Positions 29,930 through 38,879 of a DNA stretch of 64,000 bases are shown piece after piece (the stretch's first letter is position 1; every line of letters starts with the position of its first letter). The translations under genes and the position numbers were made by a program. The notes below the pieces were generated by a model. It made no database searches and was not told the DNA's origin. It saw nothing but the letters and a program-made list of their open reading frames with translations. This stretch comes from Myxococcales bacterium. GTDB lineage: Bacteria > Myxococcota_A > Polyangia > Haliangiales > Haliangiaceae. The stretch covers positions 181,112 to 245,111 of the forward strand of contig JADJJK010000011.1 of the NCBI GenBank assembly GCA_016706545.1, written 5' to 3'.

Positions 29930-30340
29930 ATGGCCGGGGGCACCTTGACGCAAGCACAAGCAACGGCAGCCAAGCCGCTCAACAAAAAAGAGCTCAAGAA
30001 ATTCCAGGAGATGCTGGAAGAGAAGCGGCGGGCCGTCCTCGATCGCGCTCGCAAGACTCTCTCGGAAGACATGACGCTCGATACCAATGACCTGCCCGAC
30101 GAGATGGATCTTGCCGCGAGCGAGTACATCCAATCGTTCGAGTTTCGCTTGCGAGGGCGCGAGAAGATCTTGCTCGTCAAGCTCGACCTCGCTCTCAAGA
30201 AGATCGAAGAGGGATCTTTTGGCGTCTGTGAGCTCTGCGAAGAGCCCATCGGCCGCAAGCGTCTGGAGGCCCGTCCCGAGACGAGCCTCTGCATTCGCTG
30301 CAAGGAAGATCAGGAACGAGAAGAGCGCACGCTCGGATAA
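29930..30340 (+). CDS. dksA: DksA/TraR-family zinc finger transcription factor
   Basis: RNA-polymerase secondary-channel regulator working with ppGpp in the stringent response. From ATG 29930, 136 residues. The coiled-coil part (KELKKFQEMLEEKRRAVLDR) holds the acidic tip region MTLDTNDLPDEMDLAASE. The zinc finger follows as CELC, 17 residues, then CIRC, and a terminal Lys/Glu helix. Length and layout match DksA. The nearest in-frame alternative start upstream would add unstructured residues. The divergent neighbour is the ribbon-helix-helix gene. Confidence 0.92.
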   Translation: MAGGTLTQAQATAAKPLNKKELKKFQEMLEEKRRAVLDRARKTLSEDMTLDTNDLPDEMDLAASEYIQSFEFRLRGREKILLVKLDLALKKIEEGSFGVCELCEEPIGRKRLEARPETSLCIRCKEDQEREERTLG

Positions 30341-30716
30341 TCAGGACAAATCAGGATAAATCAGACGAGCCAGGCAAGCCCCAGCAGCCAGCCCGGCGGT
30401 CATCGGGGCCTGCGCTGCATCGCGGCCAGGCAGCCGTCAGCGGTCGCTGGTAGCCAGCGACGAGCGCGTCGCAGCCAACGCGCGCGCGACAAGCGCGACA
30501 AGCGCGACAAGCGCGACGAGCGCGCGGCAGCAACGCGCGGCGACGAGCGCGTCGCACATGGGGGCGGCTCACGCGACCCCGGTCGCCTCAGCGCGCCAGC
30601 CACGCTCCGAGAATTTCGGCCGCCGCAGGGCTGCCTCGTCGAAGTTCGCGGTCGCGCGCGAAAAAACCCCACGCGCAGCCGTAACGTTTGCCTCGTCACG
30701 CGCGTACGTTGGAGAC
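30341..30716. other. Gene-free stretch before the Rieske gene
   Basis: About 375 bp with no convincing gene; frames here read as Arg/Ala-rich shadows. It contains a 9-bp tandem array (gcgacaagc, about four copies, 30482-30520) and copies of gccagc and agcgacgag. The Rieske promoter should lie in the last 100 bp (30620-30716), which contain an AT-richer gcgcgcgaaaaaacccc patch, but no clear -10/-35 was seen. Confidence 0.5.
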
Positions 30717-31250
30717 ATGAGCGATGACTCTGGCTCGGACCGCCGCGCGATGTTGCGGCTCACCGCGTGTGCGCTGGGGGGCGGGATCGCCGCCGCCGTC
30801 GGCGTGCCCGTGGTGCGGATGCTGGCAGATCCCGCCAGCAAGATCACGGTGACCGGGCCCTCCGCTCCCATCGATCTGGGCCCGCTCGATCGGCTCAAGA
30901 TCGGCGCGGACCCGGTGAGCGTCCCGGTGGTGGCCAAGGAGATCCGCGACGGCTGGAACGCCGTGCAACAAGTGGTGCTGGGCTCGGCGTACTTGACCCG
31001 CACCAGCGCCGGCGACTGCACCGCGCTGTCGTCGGTGTGCCCGCACCTGGCCTGCACCATCGGCTGGGACCCGGGCAAGCGGCACTACGTGTGCCCGTGC
31101 CACGAGAGCCTCTTCGATCCGTCGGGCGAGCGGGTCACCGGCCCCTCGGAGCGTGGGCTAGATCCGCTCCCCGTGACGATCAAGGACGGTCGCATCTACC
31201 TGACGTGGACCCGCTACCGCATGGGCGGCAGCAAGCGGGAACCGGTGTAG
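30717..31250 (+). CDS. Rieske iron-sulfur protein (menaquinol/cytochrome c reductase)
   Basis: Rieske subunit of a cytochrome bc-type complex. From ATG 30717, 177 residues. A twin-arginine-like start (SDRRAMLRLTACALGGG) anchors it in the membrane. The [2Fe-2S] motifs are CPHLAC (Cys-x-His) and CPCHES (Cys-x2-His), separated by 16-18 residues, with the downstream DPSGERVTGP loop. The GTG start of the cytochrome b gene follows 3 bp after its stop, so the two are co-transcribed as one complex. A farther upstream start (30558) would precede the signal and is rejected. Confidence 0.95.
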   Translation: MSDDSGSDRRAMLRLTACALGGGIAAAVGVPVVRMLADPASKITVTGPSAPIDLGPLDRLKIGADPVSVPVVAKEIRDGWNAVQQVVLGSAYLTRTSAGDCTALSSVCPHLACTIGWDPGKRHYVCPCHESLFDPSGERVTGPSERGLDPLPVTIKDGRIYLTWTRYRMGGSKREPV

Positions 31251-31253
31251 CGC

Positions 31254-32969
31254 GTGGGCCTCTTGCAAGAGCTACGCACGGCGCTGCAGGTTCGCCTGAC
31301 CGCCTCCGCGACGCCGGGACAGGTGCCCGGCGGGCCCTCGCTGGCCTACGTGCTCGGCGCGGTGGTGACCTTCTTCCTCGTGCTCTCGGCGGTCACTGGC
31401 CTGGCGCTGAGCTTCTTCTATGCGCCCTCGGTGACCGACGCCTGGGCCTCCGTCGCCTACCTCGAAGATCAGGTGACCTGGGGCTGGCTGGTCCGCGGCC
31501 TGCACCTGCACGGCGCCTCCGCGCTGGTGATCGCGTGCGGCCTGCACCTGGCGCAGACCGCGTGGCTTGGCGCGTACCGCCGGCCGCGTGAGCTGACCTG
31601 GTTTGCGGGCCTGGGGCTCATGCTCCTGGTGCTTGGGTTCACCATCACCGGCTTTGTCCTGCGCTGGGATCAGGCCGGGTACTGGGCCAGCAAAGTGGAG
31701 GTGGGGATTGCCGCGGCCACGCCGGTTGTCGGCGACCTGGTGCAGAAGCTGGCGCAGGGCGGCAACGACTACGGCAACCTGACCCTGACCCGCTTCCACG
31801 CGCTGCACGTGGGCCTCTTGCCAGCGCTCACCCTGGGGCTGGTCGGCGCGCACGTCTGGCTGGCTCGCCGCCACGGGGTCACGCCGAGGCGGCGCCAGGG
31901 CGCCGGGGCTAGCCCATGGTGGCCCGCGCAGACCGTACGGAACCTCGTCGCGGTGGCGCTGGCCTTCGCGGCGCTCCTGGCCGTGGTGGTGAGCACCGGC
32001 GGCGCGGGCCTCGAAGCGCCAGCAGATCCGACCGCCGCCTACGACGCGCGCCCGCTGTGGTACTTCCGCTGGCTGTTCCTGTTGCGCAAGCTGATGGGCC
32101 CGTGGGAGACGGTCGCCGCACTCATCATCCCGGGCCTGGTGCTGGGCTTTCTGGTGGCGATGCCGCTGCTCGACCGCACGCCAGCCCAAGGCCAGGGCTC
32201 GCCCAGGCGGCGTCGCCTGGTGCTGGCCACGTTCTTCGCGCTGTGCGCCGGCATCACCGCGCTCACCGCGGCGTCACTGGCGCGAGACGCTGGCGACGCG
32301 GAGCACGGCAAGCAAGTGGCCAAGGCCGAGGCGCAGGCGACGCGAGCGCGCCGCCTGGCCAGGACCTACGGGGTGCCGCCAGCGGGTGGGCTGGCGGTGT
32401 ACCAGACCGTCCCCATGTGGCGCGGGCGCGCGCTGTGGGAGACGCAGTGCAAGGACTGCCACCAGGGCAAGGACCGCAAGGGGCCGCTCATCGAAGCCGG
32501 CTACGGCAGCCGAGCCTGGATCGCGCGCTTCTTCGCCGACCCAGGCGGCGACGAGTTCTACGGCCGCAACAAGGTCGCCAAGAGCGAGGGCGCGATGAAG
32601 CCGGTGGAGCTAACGGGCGAGCCGCTGGCCGAGATGGTGGAGCTGGTGTACGCCGAGAGCGGGGCCGCCGACGCTGACCGCGGGCGCGCGCAGAAGGCCT
32701 TGCCGGCGTTCGAAGAGCAATGCTCGGACTGCCACAGCCGGGAAGAGGGCGTGTCCTCCTCCGGGCCGGCGCTGGCTCGCCGCGGCAGCCTCGATCACCT
32801 CGTGCAGTTCATCGGCAACCCGACCGCGCCCATCCACCTGGGAGAGGCGGCGGAGATGCCGCGCTTCGACAAGGACTTGTCGATGGTCGACCGAGAGGCG
32901 CTCGCGCAGTACCTCTTGTGGCTGCGCACCGCGACCGCCGCCGACGTGGCTGGGCTCGAGCCGCTGTGA
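31254..32969 (+). CDS. Cytochrome b fused to a diheme cytochrome c
   Basis: Quinol-oxidising cytochrome b of the bc/b6f type, 571 residues, with GTG start. Residues 1-315 contain about eight membrane helices. Heme-b His ligands lie in HLHGASALVIACGLHLAQ and in RFHALHVGLL...GAHVW. The subunit-IV-like part WYFRWLFLLRKLMGPWETV is also included. After a linker from about 345 come two c-type heme motifs, CKDCH and CSDCH, so the electron acceptor of the Rieske/cyt b path is on the same chain. It pairs with the Rieske gene, 3 bp upstream. No separate cytochrome c1 gene is seen. Confidence 0.92.
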   Translation: MGLLQELRTALQVRLTASATPGQVPGGPSLAYVLGAVVTFFLVLSAVTGLALSFFYAPSVTDAWASVAYLEDQVTWGWLVRGLHLHGASALVIACGLHLAQTAWLGAYRRPRELTWFAGLGLMLLVLGFTITGFVLRWDQAGYWASKVEVGIAAATPVVGDLVQKLAQGGNDYGNLTLTRFHALHVGLLPALTLGLVGAHVWLARRHGVTPRRRQGAGASPWWPAQTVRNLVAVALAFAALLAVVVSTGGAGLEAPADPTAAYDARPLWYFRWLFLLRKLMGPWETVAALIIPGLVLGFLVAMPLLDRTPAQGQGSPRRRRLVLATFFALCAGITALTAASLARDAGDAEHGKQVAKAEAQATRARRLARTYGVPPAGGLAVYQTVPMWRGRALWETQCKDCHQGKDRKGPLIEAGYGSRAWIARFFADPGGDEFYGRNKVAKSEGAMKPVELTGEPLAEMVELVYAESGAADADRGRAQKALPAFEEQCSDCHSREEGVSSSGPALARRGSLDHLVQFIGNPTAPIHLGEAAEMPRFDKDLSMVDREALAQYLLWLRTATAADVAGLEPL

Positions 32970-33020
32970 GGCCCTGAGCCCGGCGCGCCAGCTCGGGCGC
33001 GCCAGCTCCGCGGCTCGCCG

Positions 33021-33809
33021 TCAGCCGTCGAGGAGCAGGGTGACCAGCGCCTGCAGCGCGGGGCTCTGCGCCAGCTCCTCGGCGGTCGCGTGCCCGACCT
33101 TGACCACGGGGATGGCGCGAGTCAGCGCGCGGCGGGCGAGCTCCTGCTCGTTATGGCCCACCGAGACGTCGCGGGTGCGGGCGTTTACGCGACCCGAGGC
33201 CTCCACGCGGCCCGGGGCCTCCACGCCGCCCGGCGCTTCGGGATCGGGCGCCTCGGGATCCGGGACCTCGGCCCCCGCCCGCTCGTGGGAGATCGCCGAC
33301 AGCACGATGGTCGCGGGCGCGAGCCCGAGCCCCGCGGCGGCGCGGCACGCCGCCGAGACGTCGTGCAGGACGCCGAGCCGGTCTGGCGCCACCAGCACGA
33401 GGCGCAGCTCGCCGCGCAGCGCCGACGGCAAGGCCGCGAGCCACTCGGCGTTGTCGAGCTCGTCGTCGAGCGGAGAGAACAGGCCCCCGGCGAGCTCGAG
33501 CAAGAGGCACGGCCAGCGCGCGGACAGCTCCCCCAGCATCGTCGCGAGCGCGCGGGAGTCCAGCGTCACGCCAGCGAGCCGGGCCGCCAGGTTGGGCGCC
33601 AGCGCCGCGCGCAGCCGCAGCGTGGGAGTGACCTCGCCGGTGGCAAGGGCGAGCAACCGCTCATCCTCGCCCTGGGCTCCGGTGACGCCGCTCTCGACCG
33701 GCTTCCAGCCCACCGCCGCCTGCCCGCGCGCGCGCAGCGCGGTCAAGAGCGCGGTCGCCACGTGCGTCTTGCCAACTCCGGTGCCGGTGCCAACCACCGC
33801 GATGATCAT
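33021..33809 (-). CDS. bioD: Dethiobiotin synthetase
   Basis: ATP-dependent carboxylation of 7,8-diaminopelargonic acid to dethiobiotin. 262 residues. The P-loop is VVGTGTGVGKTHVATAL and the substrate-Lys segment is VGWKPVESG. A tandem-repeat insertion near residues 180-210 (PDPEA, 15-bp units, and VEAPGR, 18-bp units, 33190-33265) lies where the usual BioD nucleotide-specificity region would be. The frame is maintained. The start at 33809 begins with the strand MIIAVVGTGTG, as expected. No other bio gene is in the window. Confidence 0.9.
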   Translation of the reverse strand: MIIAVVGTGTGVGKTHVATALLTALRARGQAAVGWKPVESGVTGAQGEDERLLALATGEVTPTLRLRAALAPNLAARLAGVTLDSRALATMLGELSARWPCLLLELAGGLFSPLDDELDNAEWLAALPSALRGELRLVLVAPDRLGVLHDVSAACRAAAGLGLAPATIVLSAISHERAGAEVPDPEAPDPEAPGGVEAPGRVEASGRVNARTRDVSVGHNEQELARRALTRAIPVVKVGHATAEELAQSPALQALVTLLLDG

Positions 33810-33968
33810 GCCACCAGGCTAGCAGGCGTCTTCGGCCGAGTCTCACGACCGTCCAGGCAGTCACGCCGACGGCCGACGAGCGCCGCGGCGCGGCCCGCGC
33901 GCGCTCGCCGTGGACACGGCGCCTGTAACTTCCCGGCAGAGCGCTCGTAGGCTGCGCAGGAGAATTGC

Positions 33969-34682
33969 ATGTCATCCATCTCGCTTGCTCGTCACCTCTC
34001 GACCGTCGGGTTCTTTGCGCTCGGCCTCGCCGCTTGCGGCGACTCCGACAGCGCCGACTCGATCTTCACGGGCGCAGAGTCCGCCGCGCTCGGCGCTGCA
34101 CAAAATGGCGCCGCGTGCGTCACCTGTCACGGCAACGAGCCAGACGCCAAGGGCACCTCTGGCAACAGCATGATCGATATCGCGTACCGCACGAGCTTCA
34201 AGGGCGGCGGCGCGCCCAACCTGCTGGCCGGCTCCAACGCCTGCGTCACCGGGTGGATGGGCGGCACCGCGCTCACCGCGGATGATCCGCGATGGAAGAA
34301 GCTGGAGGCGTACCTGCAGTCCATCTCCGACCCGACGGTGACCACGCCCAACGCGCTGGCGCCAGAGGTGCTGATGAACGCCGCCGCGTACGAGGCCGCC
34401 TATGCCGGCGGCGACGCCGCCGCGGGCGCGGCCAAGTACGAGGCCACCTGCGCCCGCTGCCACTCTTCGGGGCTGCGCCTGGGCGCGGTGGTGACGCCAG
34501 GCCTGGCCACGCTCAAGACCCGCGCGATCGGCGCCATCGCACAGAAGGTGCGCACGTCCGGCCCGCCGCCGTCGGCCATGACCGACAGCGTCGACGCGAC
34601 CCCGGGCCCGATGCCGTTCTACGAGCCCAAGGACCTGTCCGCGACCGATCTCAAGGACATCATCGCGTTCGTGCGCAAGTAG
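33969..34682 (+). CDS. Diheme c-type cytochrome lipoprotein
   Basis: Secreted electron-transfer lipoprotein of 237 residues. The signal ends in the lipobox FALGLAAC. Two heme-attachment motifs, CVTCH and CARCH, sit near residues 50 and 161. The rest is a soluble two-domain cytochrome c with a Met-containing C-terminal region (GPMPFYEPKDLSATDLKDII). It may accept electrons from a bc-type complex or deliver them to an oxidase or extracellular acceptor. It is alone between bioD and a minus-strand lipoprotein gene; no partner gene is evident. Confidence 0.88.
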   Translation: MSSISLARHLSTVGFFALGLAACGDSDSADSIFTGAESAALGAAQNGAACVTCHGNEPDAKGTSGNSMIDIAYRTSFKGGGAPNLLAGSNACVTGWMGGTALTADDPRWKKLEAYLQSISDPTVTTPNALAPEVLMNAAAYEAAYAGGDAAAGAAKYEATCARCHSSGLRLGAVVTPGLATLKTRAIGAIAQKVRTSGPPPSAMTDSVDATPGPMPFYEPKDLSATDLKDIIAFVRK

Positions 34683-34804
34683 CGGCCAGGCGCCCGGCCA
34701 GGCACCGGAGCGCCCGCTCGATCGCCTGCTCGATCGGCTACTCGATCGCCTGCTCGGTCAGTCGCTCCGCCGCCTGCGCGTCAAGCGACCGGTCACGCGA
34801 TCTG
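34683..34804. repeat. 12-bp tandem repeat, ctcgatcgcctg type
   Basis: Copies of ctcgatcgcctg with one variant fill the gap (main array about 34717-34762) between the convergent cytochrome and carboxypeptidase-like lipoprotein genes. Non-coding. Confidence 0.75.
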
Positions 34805-36157
34805 TCACTCGATCGGATCGCCGACGCAGGACGCGATGTCGAACATCATGAACGCCAGGACCTTCTCCTGCGGCGTCAGCGTGGCGACGTCAGAGGTGCA
34901 GCCGCCAGACGGGTACAGCAGGTTGCTGGCGGAGCGATCGGCCCCTGACACGTGGATGTCCGAGAACACCAGGCGCCCGCACTTCTCGGCGGCGGGCTTC
35001 TCGAGCGGGGTGGTCAGCGAGGCGTACTGCACAGACGGGCGCCGCGCGCCGGCTGCTGGATAGTGGATCCAGCGCTCGGTGTAGGCTGGGTTGAACCCGA
35101 TCGCGGTGTGCTGGGCGTCGCGTAGAGGGATCATGCCGCGCACGGTGGAGGCGCCCACGTTGACCAGCCACTTGCTCAGCGCGTCCGACTTGGGGAAGCT
35201 CACGTCGAGATCGGCGGTGATGCTGCCCAGGTCCGGCAACCTCGACTCTCCCGGGGCGTGACCGTTGAAATAGAACGTGATGGCGTTGTCCCACGGCGGC
35301 GTGTTGCCAGCGAGCCATTCGAGGTGCCAGTGCGAGGTGAACACCTTGCCGCCCTTGTCAGCGTACGCGCGCATCGCCGCCTTGGCCGCGGTCGTCTTGC
35401 CAACCGTACGGTTGCCCTCGCCCTCGCACGAAAGGAACACCACGTCGTAGGCCGAGAGCTTGGCCTCGGTGTCCCACAGCGTGGTCGCCGCGCCGGTGAA
35501 CGTGGCGCCGCCGCGGGCGGCGTCGAACTGGCCGGTGCCCCCGGCGCCCTGGAACAGGTGGACCCTGCCGGTGCCTGCGGAGTTGGTGATCTCGCTTTCG
35601 TCGATGCCGATCTTGCGCAGCATGCACTCGAGCGCGTCCGCCTCGCCGGTGGCCAGCGCCATGCGGGGCATGTCGCCCTCGGTCTTGTTCTTGGGCAACC
35701 GGGTCATGCCGGTGGCCACCGCCGTGTCGGTACACTCCGGCACCGCGGGCACGGTGATCACGCGCCGCCACTTGCCGACCTGGATCACCACGGGGACGTC
35801 GGTGGTGGCAGGCACGTTGGTCAGCGTGAAGCGGCCTTGCTCGTCGGTGGTGGTGCGGACCAGCGGGTTGCCAGAGAGCTCGGCGCAGCGATCACAGGAG
35901 GCGCCAGAGACGATCGGGTCCAGCGGCCGCAGCGGCACGTACACCGTGGCGTTGTAGATCGGCAGCGTGCCGTTGGGCGCGAACACGGTGCCGCTGATCG
36001 AGGTGGTGCCGCCCCCGGTACACTGCACCTGCTTGCAGCCGATGCCCTCGCACGTCGGCGAGTCAGGCGCAGCATCGGGGTTCCCCTTCCCGCCGCCGTC
36101 GTGGTTGCCGCAGCCCAAGGCGGCGAACACAAGCAAGGATGACCAGAGCAATCGCAT
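34805..36157 (-). CDS. Lipoprotein with carboxypeptidase-regulatory-like domain, hypothetical
   Basis: 450 residues. The N-terminal lipobox is LLVFAALGCG, so it is predicted to be a lipoprotein. It then shows a Cys-rich segment (CEGIGCKQVQC) and a carboxypeptidase-regulatory-like / Ig-type beta domain (SISGTVFAPNGTLPIYNATV, TTTDEQGRFTLTNVP) at about residues 50-140. A C-terminal domain with Trp and Cys residues has no recognised family. Such proteins are common in Myxococcota and sit on the cell surface. It is divergent from the YXWGXW protein gene with about 412 bp between starts. Confidence 0.85.
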   Translation of the reverse strand: MRLLWSSLLVFAALGCGNHDGGGKGNPDAAPDSPTCEGIGCKQVQCTGGGTTSISGTVFAPNGTLPIYNATVYVPLRPLDPIVSGASCDRCAELSGNPLVRTTTDEQGRFTLTNVPATTDVPVVIQVGKWRRVITVPAVPECTDTAVATGMTRLPKNKTEGDMPRMALATGEADALECMLRKIGIDESEITNSAGTGRVHLFQGAGGTGQFDAARGGATFTGAATTLWDTEAKLSAYDVVFLSCEGEGNRTVGKTTAAKAAMRAYADKGGKVFTSHWHLEWLAGNTPPWDNAITFYFNGHAPGESRLPDLGSITADLDVSFPKSDALSKWLVNVGASTVRGMIPLRDAQHTAIGFNPAYTERWIHYPAAGARRPSVQYASLTTPLEKPAAEKCGRLVFSDIHVSGADRSASNLLYPSGGCTSDVATLTPQEKVLAFMMFDIASCVGDPIE

Positions 36158-36569
36158 ATATGCCTCCGGCGCCAGAGTACCTCATGCCGCGCTCGGAAGT
36201 GCAGAGATTTGCCCCATCCTCGACGGTCAAGTGGGCGCAAACATGCCACACCGGCGCTCCGCGACCACGGATGTACGCGCGCACCGCCAGCACAGCATAA
36301 ATAATCGCAGGGTGTTTGCGCATCGAGCCTGACGTTCCGCGCAAGCGCCAAGCGGTCCCAGGCTGACTCCGCTGCGGTCCCCGCGAGCTGTGGCACGTTC
36401 GCTTGCCGAACGTGATCTCTGTGGCGCCGGATAACGCGGCGCGTTGTCGTCTGATTGACAGGCTTTTGCGGCTGGCGCAATACTCCCTTGAAGCTACGCG
36501 CGACTTGGCCGTCCATCTGCTGCGCGCGGCCTACCCCGCGGCACCGCTATTCGGTAAGGAGACTGGAAT
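36158..36569. other. Gene-free divergent regulatory region
   Basis: About 410 bp between the minus-strand carboxypeptidase-like lipoprotein and the plus-strand YXWGXW protein. Visibly less GC-rich around 36280-36320 (ataaataatcgca). It contains a perfect 8-bp inverted repeat at 36394-36414 (annotated separately) and a strong Shine-Dalgarno, aaggag, at 36555-36560 before the downstream ATG. Confidence 0.55.
36394..36414. promoter_or_regulatory. Inverted repeat, possible operator or terminator
   Basis: CACGTTCG - 5 nt - CGAACGTG is a perfect 8-bp inverted repeat in the divergent intergenic region, 156 bp upstream of the YXWGXW gene. No T-tract follows, so an operator is more likely than a terminator. 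Confidence 0.4.
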
Positions 36570-37241
36570 ATGACGCTGAAACGAGTTCTTTCCGCCTTTG
36601 TGCTCGCGACCGCGGTGGCTGCCGTGGCGCCAGCCTGCATTGTCACAGGCACGGCCGGCATGCGCGGCACGGTGGCGTACAGCCAGCCGCCCCCTCCGCA
36701 AGAAGAGGTCGTCGAGGTCCGCACCGGCCAGGTCTGGATCCGAGGACGCTGGGACTATCAGGGTGGCCAGTGGGTCTGGATCAACGGGCGCTGGGAGCAA
36801 GACCGCAGCGGCTACCGCTACAATGACGGCCAGTGGGTCCAGCGCGGCAGCTCATGGCACTGGGTCGAGGGTCAGTGGGTGGCGGTGGGCTCGACCGGTG
36901 ACGGCAGCGTGGTGGTCAGCGACGGGCGAAACAACGTCATCGTCGGCGATGCGTCGGAGGCACCGGGCGGCGTGGTCGTGCATACCCGCCCCACCGTCAC
37001 CGCCCCGCCCCCGGCGAACAACGGCATGTACCCCACGGCGCCTCCCCCGACCCCGCGCGCGGAGACCTACCAGGCCCGCCCCGGCTTTCTCTGGATCAAC
37101 GGGCGCTGGGACTGGGTCGGCGGGCGCTGGGAGTGGATCGATGGCCACTGGGAGCGCGAGCGCGCCAACCAGCAGTGGTCGGCCGGACGCTGGGAGCTGC
37201 GCGGCAACTACTACGTCTGGATCGAAGGCTCCTGGCGCTAG
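36570..37241 (+). CDS. YXWGXW-repeat envelope protein
   Basis: 223-residue secreted protein whose body consists of Trp/Gly-rich repeats of the YXWGXW/BcpO type, such as WIRGRWDYQGGQWVWINGRW, WHWVEGQW and WIDGHWERE. Repeats occupy about residues 50-115 and 168-223, split by a Val/Pro/Gly-rich linker. The N-terminal signal is followed by AAVAPACIVTG, which looks like a lipobox with Cys23. A clear aaggag RBS fixes the start at 36570. It probably is a surface or periplasmic beta-rich protein; function unknown. Confidence 0.87.
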   Translation: MTLKRVLSAFVLATAVAAVAPACIVTGTAGMRGTVAYSQPPPPQEEVVEVRTGQVWIRGRWDYQGGQWVWINGRWEQDRSGYRYNDGQWVQRGSSWHWVEGQWVAVGSTGDGSVVVSDGRNNVIVGDASEAPGGVVVHTRPTVTAPPPANNGMYPTAPPPTPRAETYQARPGFLWINGRWDWVGGRWEWIDGHWERERANQQWSAGRWELRGNYYVWIEGSWR

Positions 37242-37251
37242 CCGTCAGCGG

Positions 37252-37320
37252 GTCAGCGCGCTGGTAGCGACCAGGTCAGCGCGCTGATAGCGACCAGGTC
37301 AGCTCGCTGGTAGCGACCGG
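37252..37320. repeat. 23-bp tandem repeat array
   Basis: Three copies of gtcagcgcgctggtagcgac plus cag, with one or two substitutions. It begins 10 bp after the YXWGXW stop and runs into the 3' end of the HEAT-repeat gene at 37299. The unit is not a multiple of three. Confidence 0.85.
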
Positions 37321-38760
37321 GCCAGCGCGCACAGCGCCGCAGCGGCGTCGACGCGGACGGTGCCCGAAGGATCTGCCAGCGCGCCCACCAGCTCCGGCGT
37401 GATCCGGCGCGCCAGGCGGTGCGCGGTCGCAGCCTGGGCGCGCAGCGCCGGGTCCTGGGAGCGCAGCGCGCCGCCGAGCGCCTGCGCGCCGCGAGGATCG
37501 TCCTCGTGCGCGAGATCCACCGCCGCGTCGAGCGCGACCTGGAGCTGCTCGGCGTCAGCGCCCTCGACCGGCGAGGACAAGAGCGGCGCGGCGACCGCCG
37601 CCGCCACGGCCACCGCCTCGGCCAGCTCGGCCTGGCCCCCAGAAGAGGCGAGCACCCGCGCCGCGGCGAGCCGCACCGCGGGCGCTGGATCGGCCAGGAG
37701 CGCGCGCGCGCGCCGGCGCCGCCGCGCCCAAGACGGCGCCGAGCTGGTTGAGCGTGGCCGCGCGATCCGTCCAGCGCGACGAGGCCAGGCCGCGCGCGAC
37801 CACCTGCCCCGCCACCGCCTCCGAGGCGCCGAGAGCGCGCGCCGCGCCGAGCGCCACGGTGAGGTCTGGGTCCACGAGCAGCGGCTCGAGCGCGGCTCGA
37901 GCGCCCAGCGCCGCCGCCAGCGCGACGGCCGCCAGCCGCGCTGGCAACGCAGGGTCCCGCAGCGCCGCGGCCAGGACCGGCGCCAGCTCCGCGCGCGTTT
38001 GCGCGCCAAGCCGCGGGACATCGAGCGCCGCGAGCCCGTGCAACGCCGCGGCGCGAACCCCCGCGTCGCGGTCCCTGGCGCGCTGCTGAAACAGCGCCGC
38101 GTGGGACGGATCTCGCAGGCTCGCCAGGTGGCGCAGGGCGGTGCGTCGCACCGAGGGGTCCGGATCCGCGGCGCCGGCCGTGAGCTCGGCCCGCGCGTGC
38201 TTGGCCACCTTGCGGCCCAGGCCGTCGAGCGCGATCCGCCGCGCCTCTTCGTCCTCGGAGCGCAGCATGTCATCGAGCGCCTCGACCGCGTCCGGGTAGC
38301 CGCGCAAGACCGCCGCCGCCGCGGTGGCCACCACGCGATCATCTGGGTCCGTCATCCGCTCGGCGACGGCGTCCGCGAGCCCGCGCAGCTCGCTCTCCTC
38401 CACCGCGCGGATCGAGGCCAGGCGCAGCGCGGTCGACGGAGAACGCAGCCCCTGCCCGAGCGTCGCCTCGGCCAGCTCGAGCACCAGCGCCGCGTCGTCG
38501 TTGCCCGCGCGCGCCAGCTTGTGGCGATGATAGCTCCGGGCGACCTCGGCGCCGTCGCCCAGCGCGAGCTGCGCGCGCACGTGCATCCGCGAAGCGTCTT
38601 CGTCGTCCGGGGCGGTGGCCAGGCCGCGCTCCGCCGCCGCCCGGGCGCCTCGGTAGTCGCCTGACTCGTACAGCGAGACCGATTGCTTGGTCGCCCCGGA
38701 CGCACAGCCCAGGAGGTAGAGCGACATCCCTGCACCCAGCCATCGCTTGCGCATTCGCAT
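37299..38760 (-). pseudogene. HEAT-repeat lipoprotein, frameshifted in a (CG)n tract
   Basis: From ATG 38760 the frame reads a signal and lipobox (GMSLYLLGCAS), a TPR-like segment and several HEAT repeats (e.g. DPDPSVRRTALRHLASLRD). Just after LNQLGAVLGAAAPAR, near 37715, homology fades into Gly/Arg-rich nonsense. A second frame takes up the HEAT pattern at once (ALLADPAPAVRLAAARVLAS, then LRSQDPALRAQAATAHRLAR) and stops at 37299. The shift lies in a run of six CG dinucleotides (37701-37712), and one more CG unit would restore a single protein of about 487 residues. The protein would be an envelope scaffold; its partners are unknown. True pseudogene, slippage variant, or assembly error. Confidence 0.78.
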
Positions 38761-38879
38761 GCGGTTCTTGTAGCGGAGATTGGCCGGCGCTGCCGGTGCA
38801 TTTTGCATCAAGTGCGCGCGTCCCCCCGGTCGCCTGCGTTTCGGGCTACAACGCCGGCAAACCTTGCCGGTGAGACCGT

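Noticed and set aside
36063..36344. 93-residue minus-strand frame overlapping the start of the carboxypeptidase-like lipoprotein
   Set aside because: It overlaps the true signal peptide in another frame and has no support from motifs.
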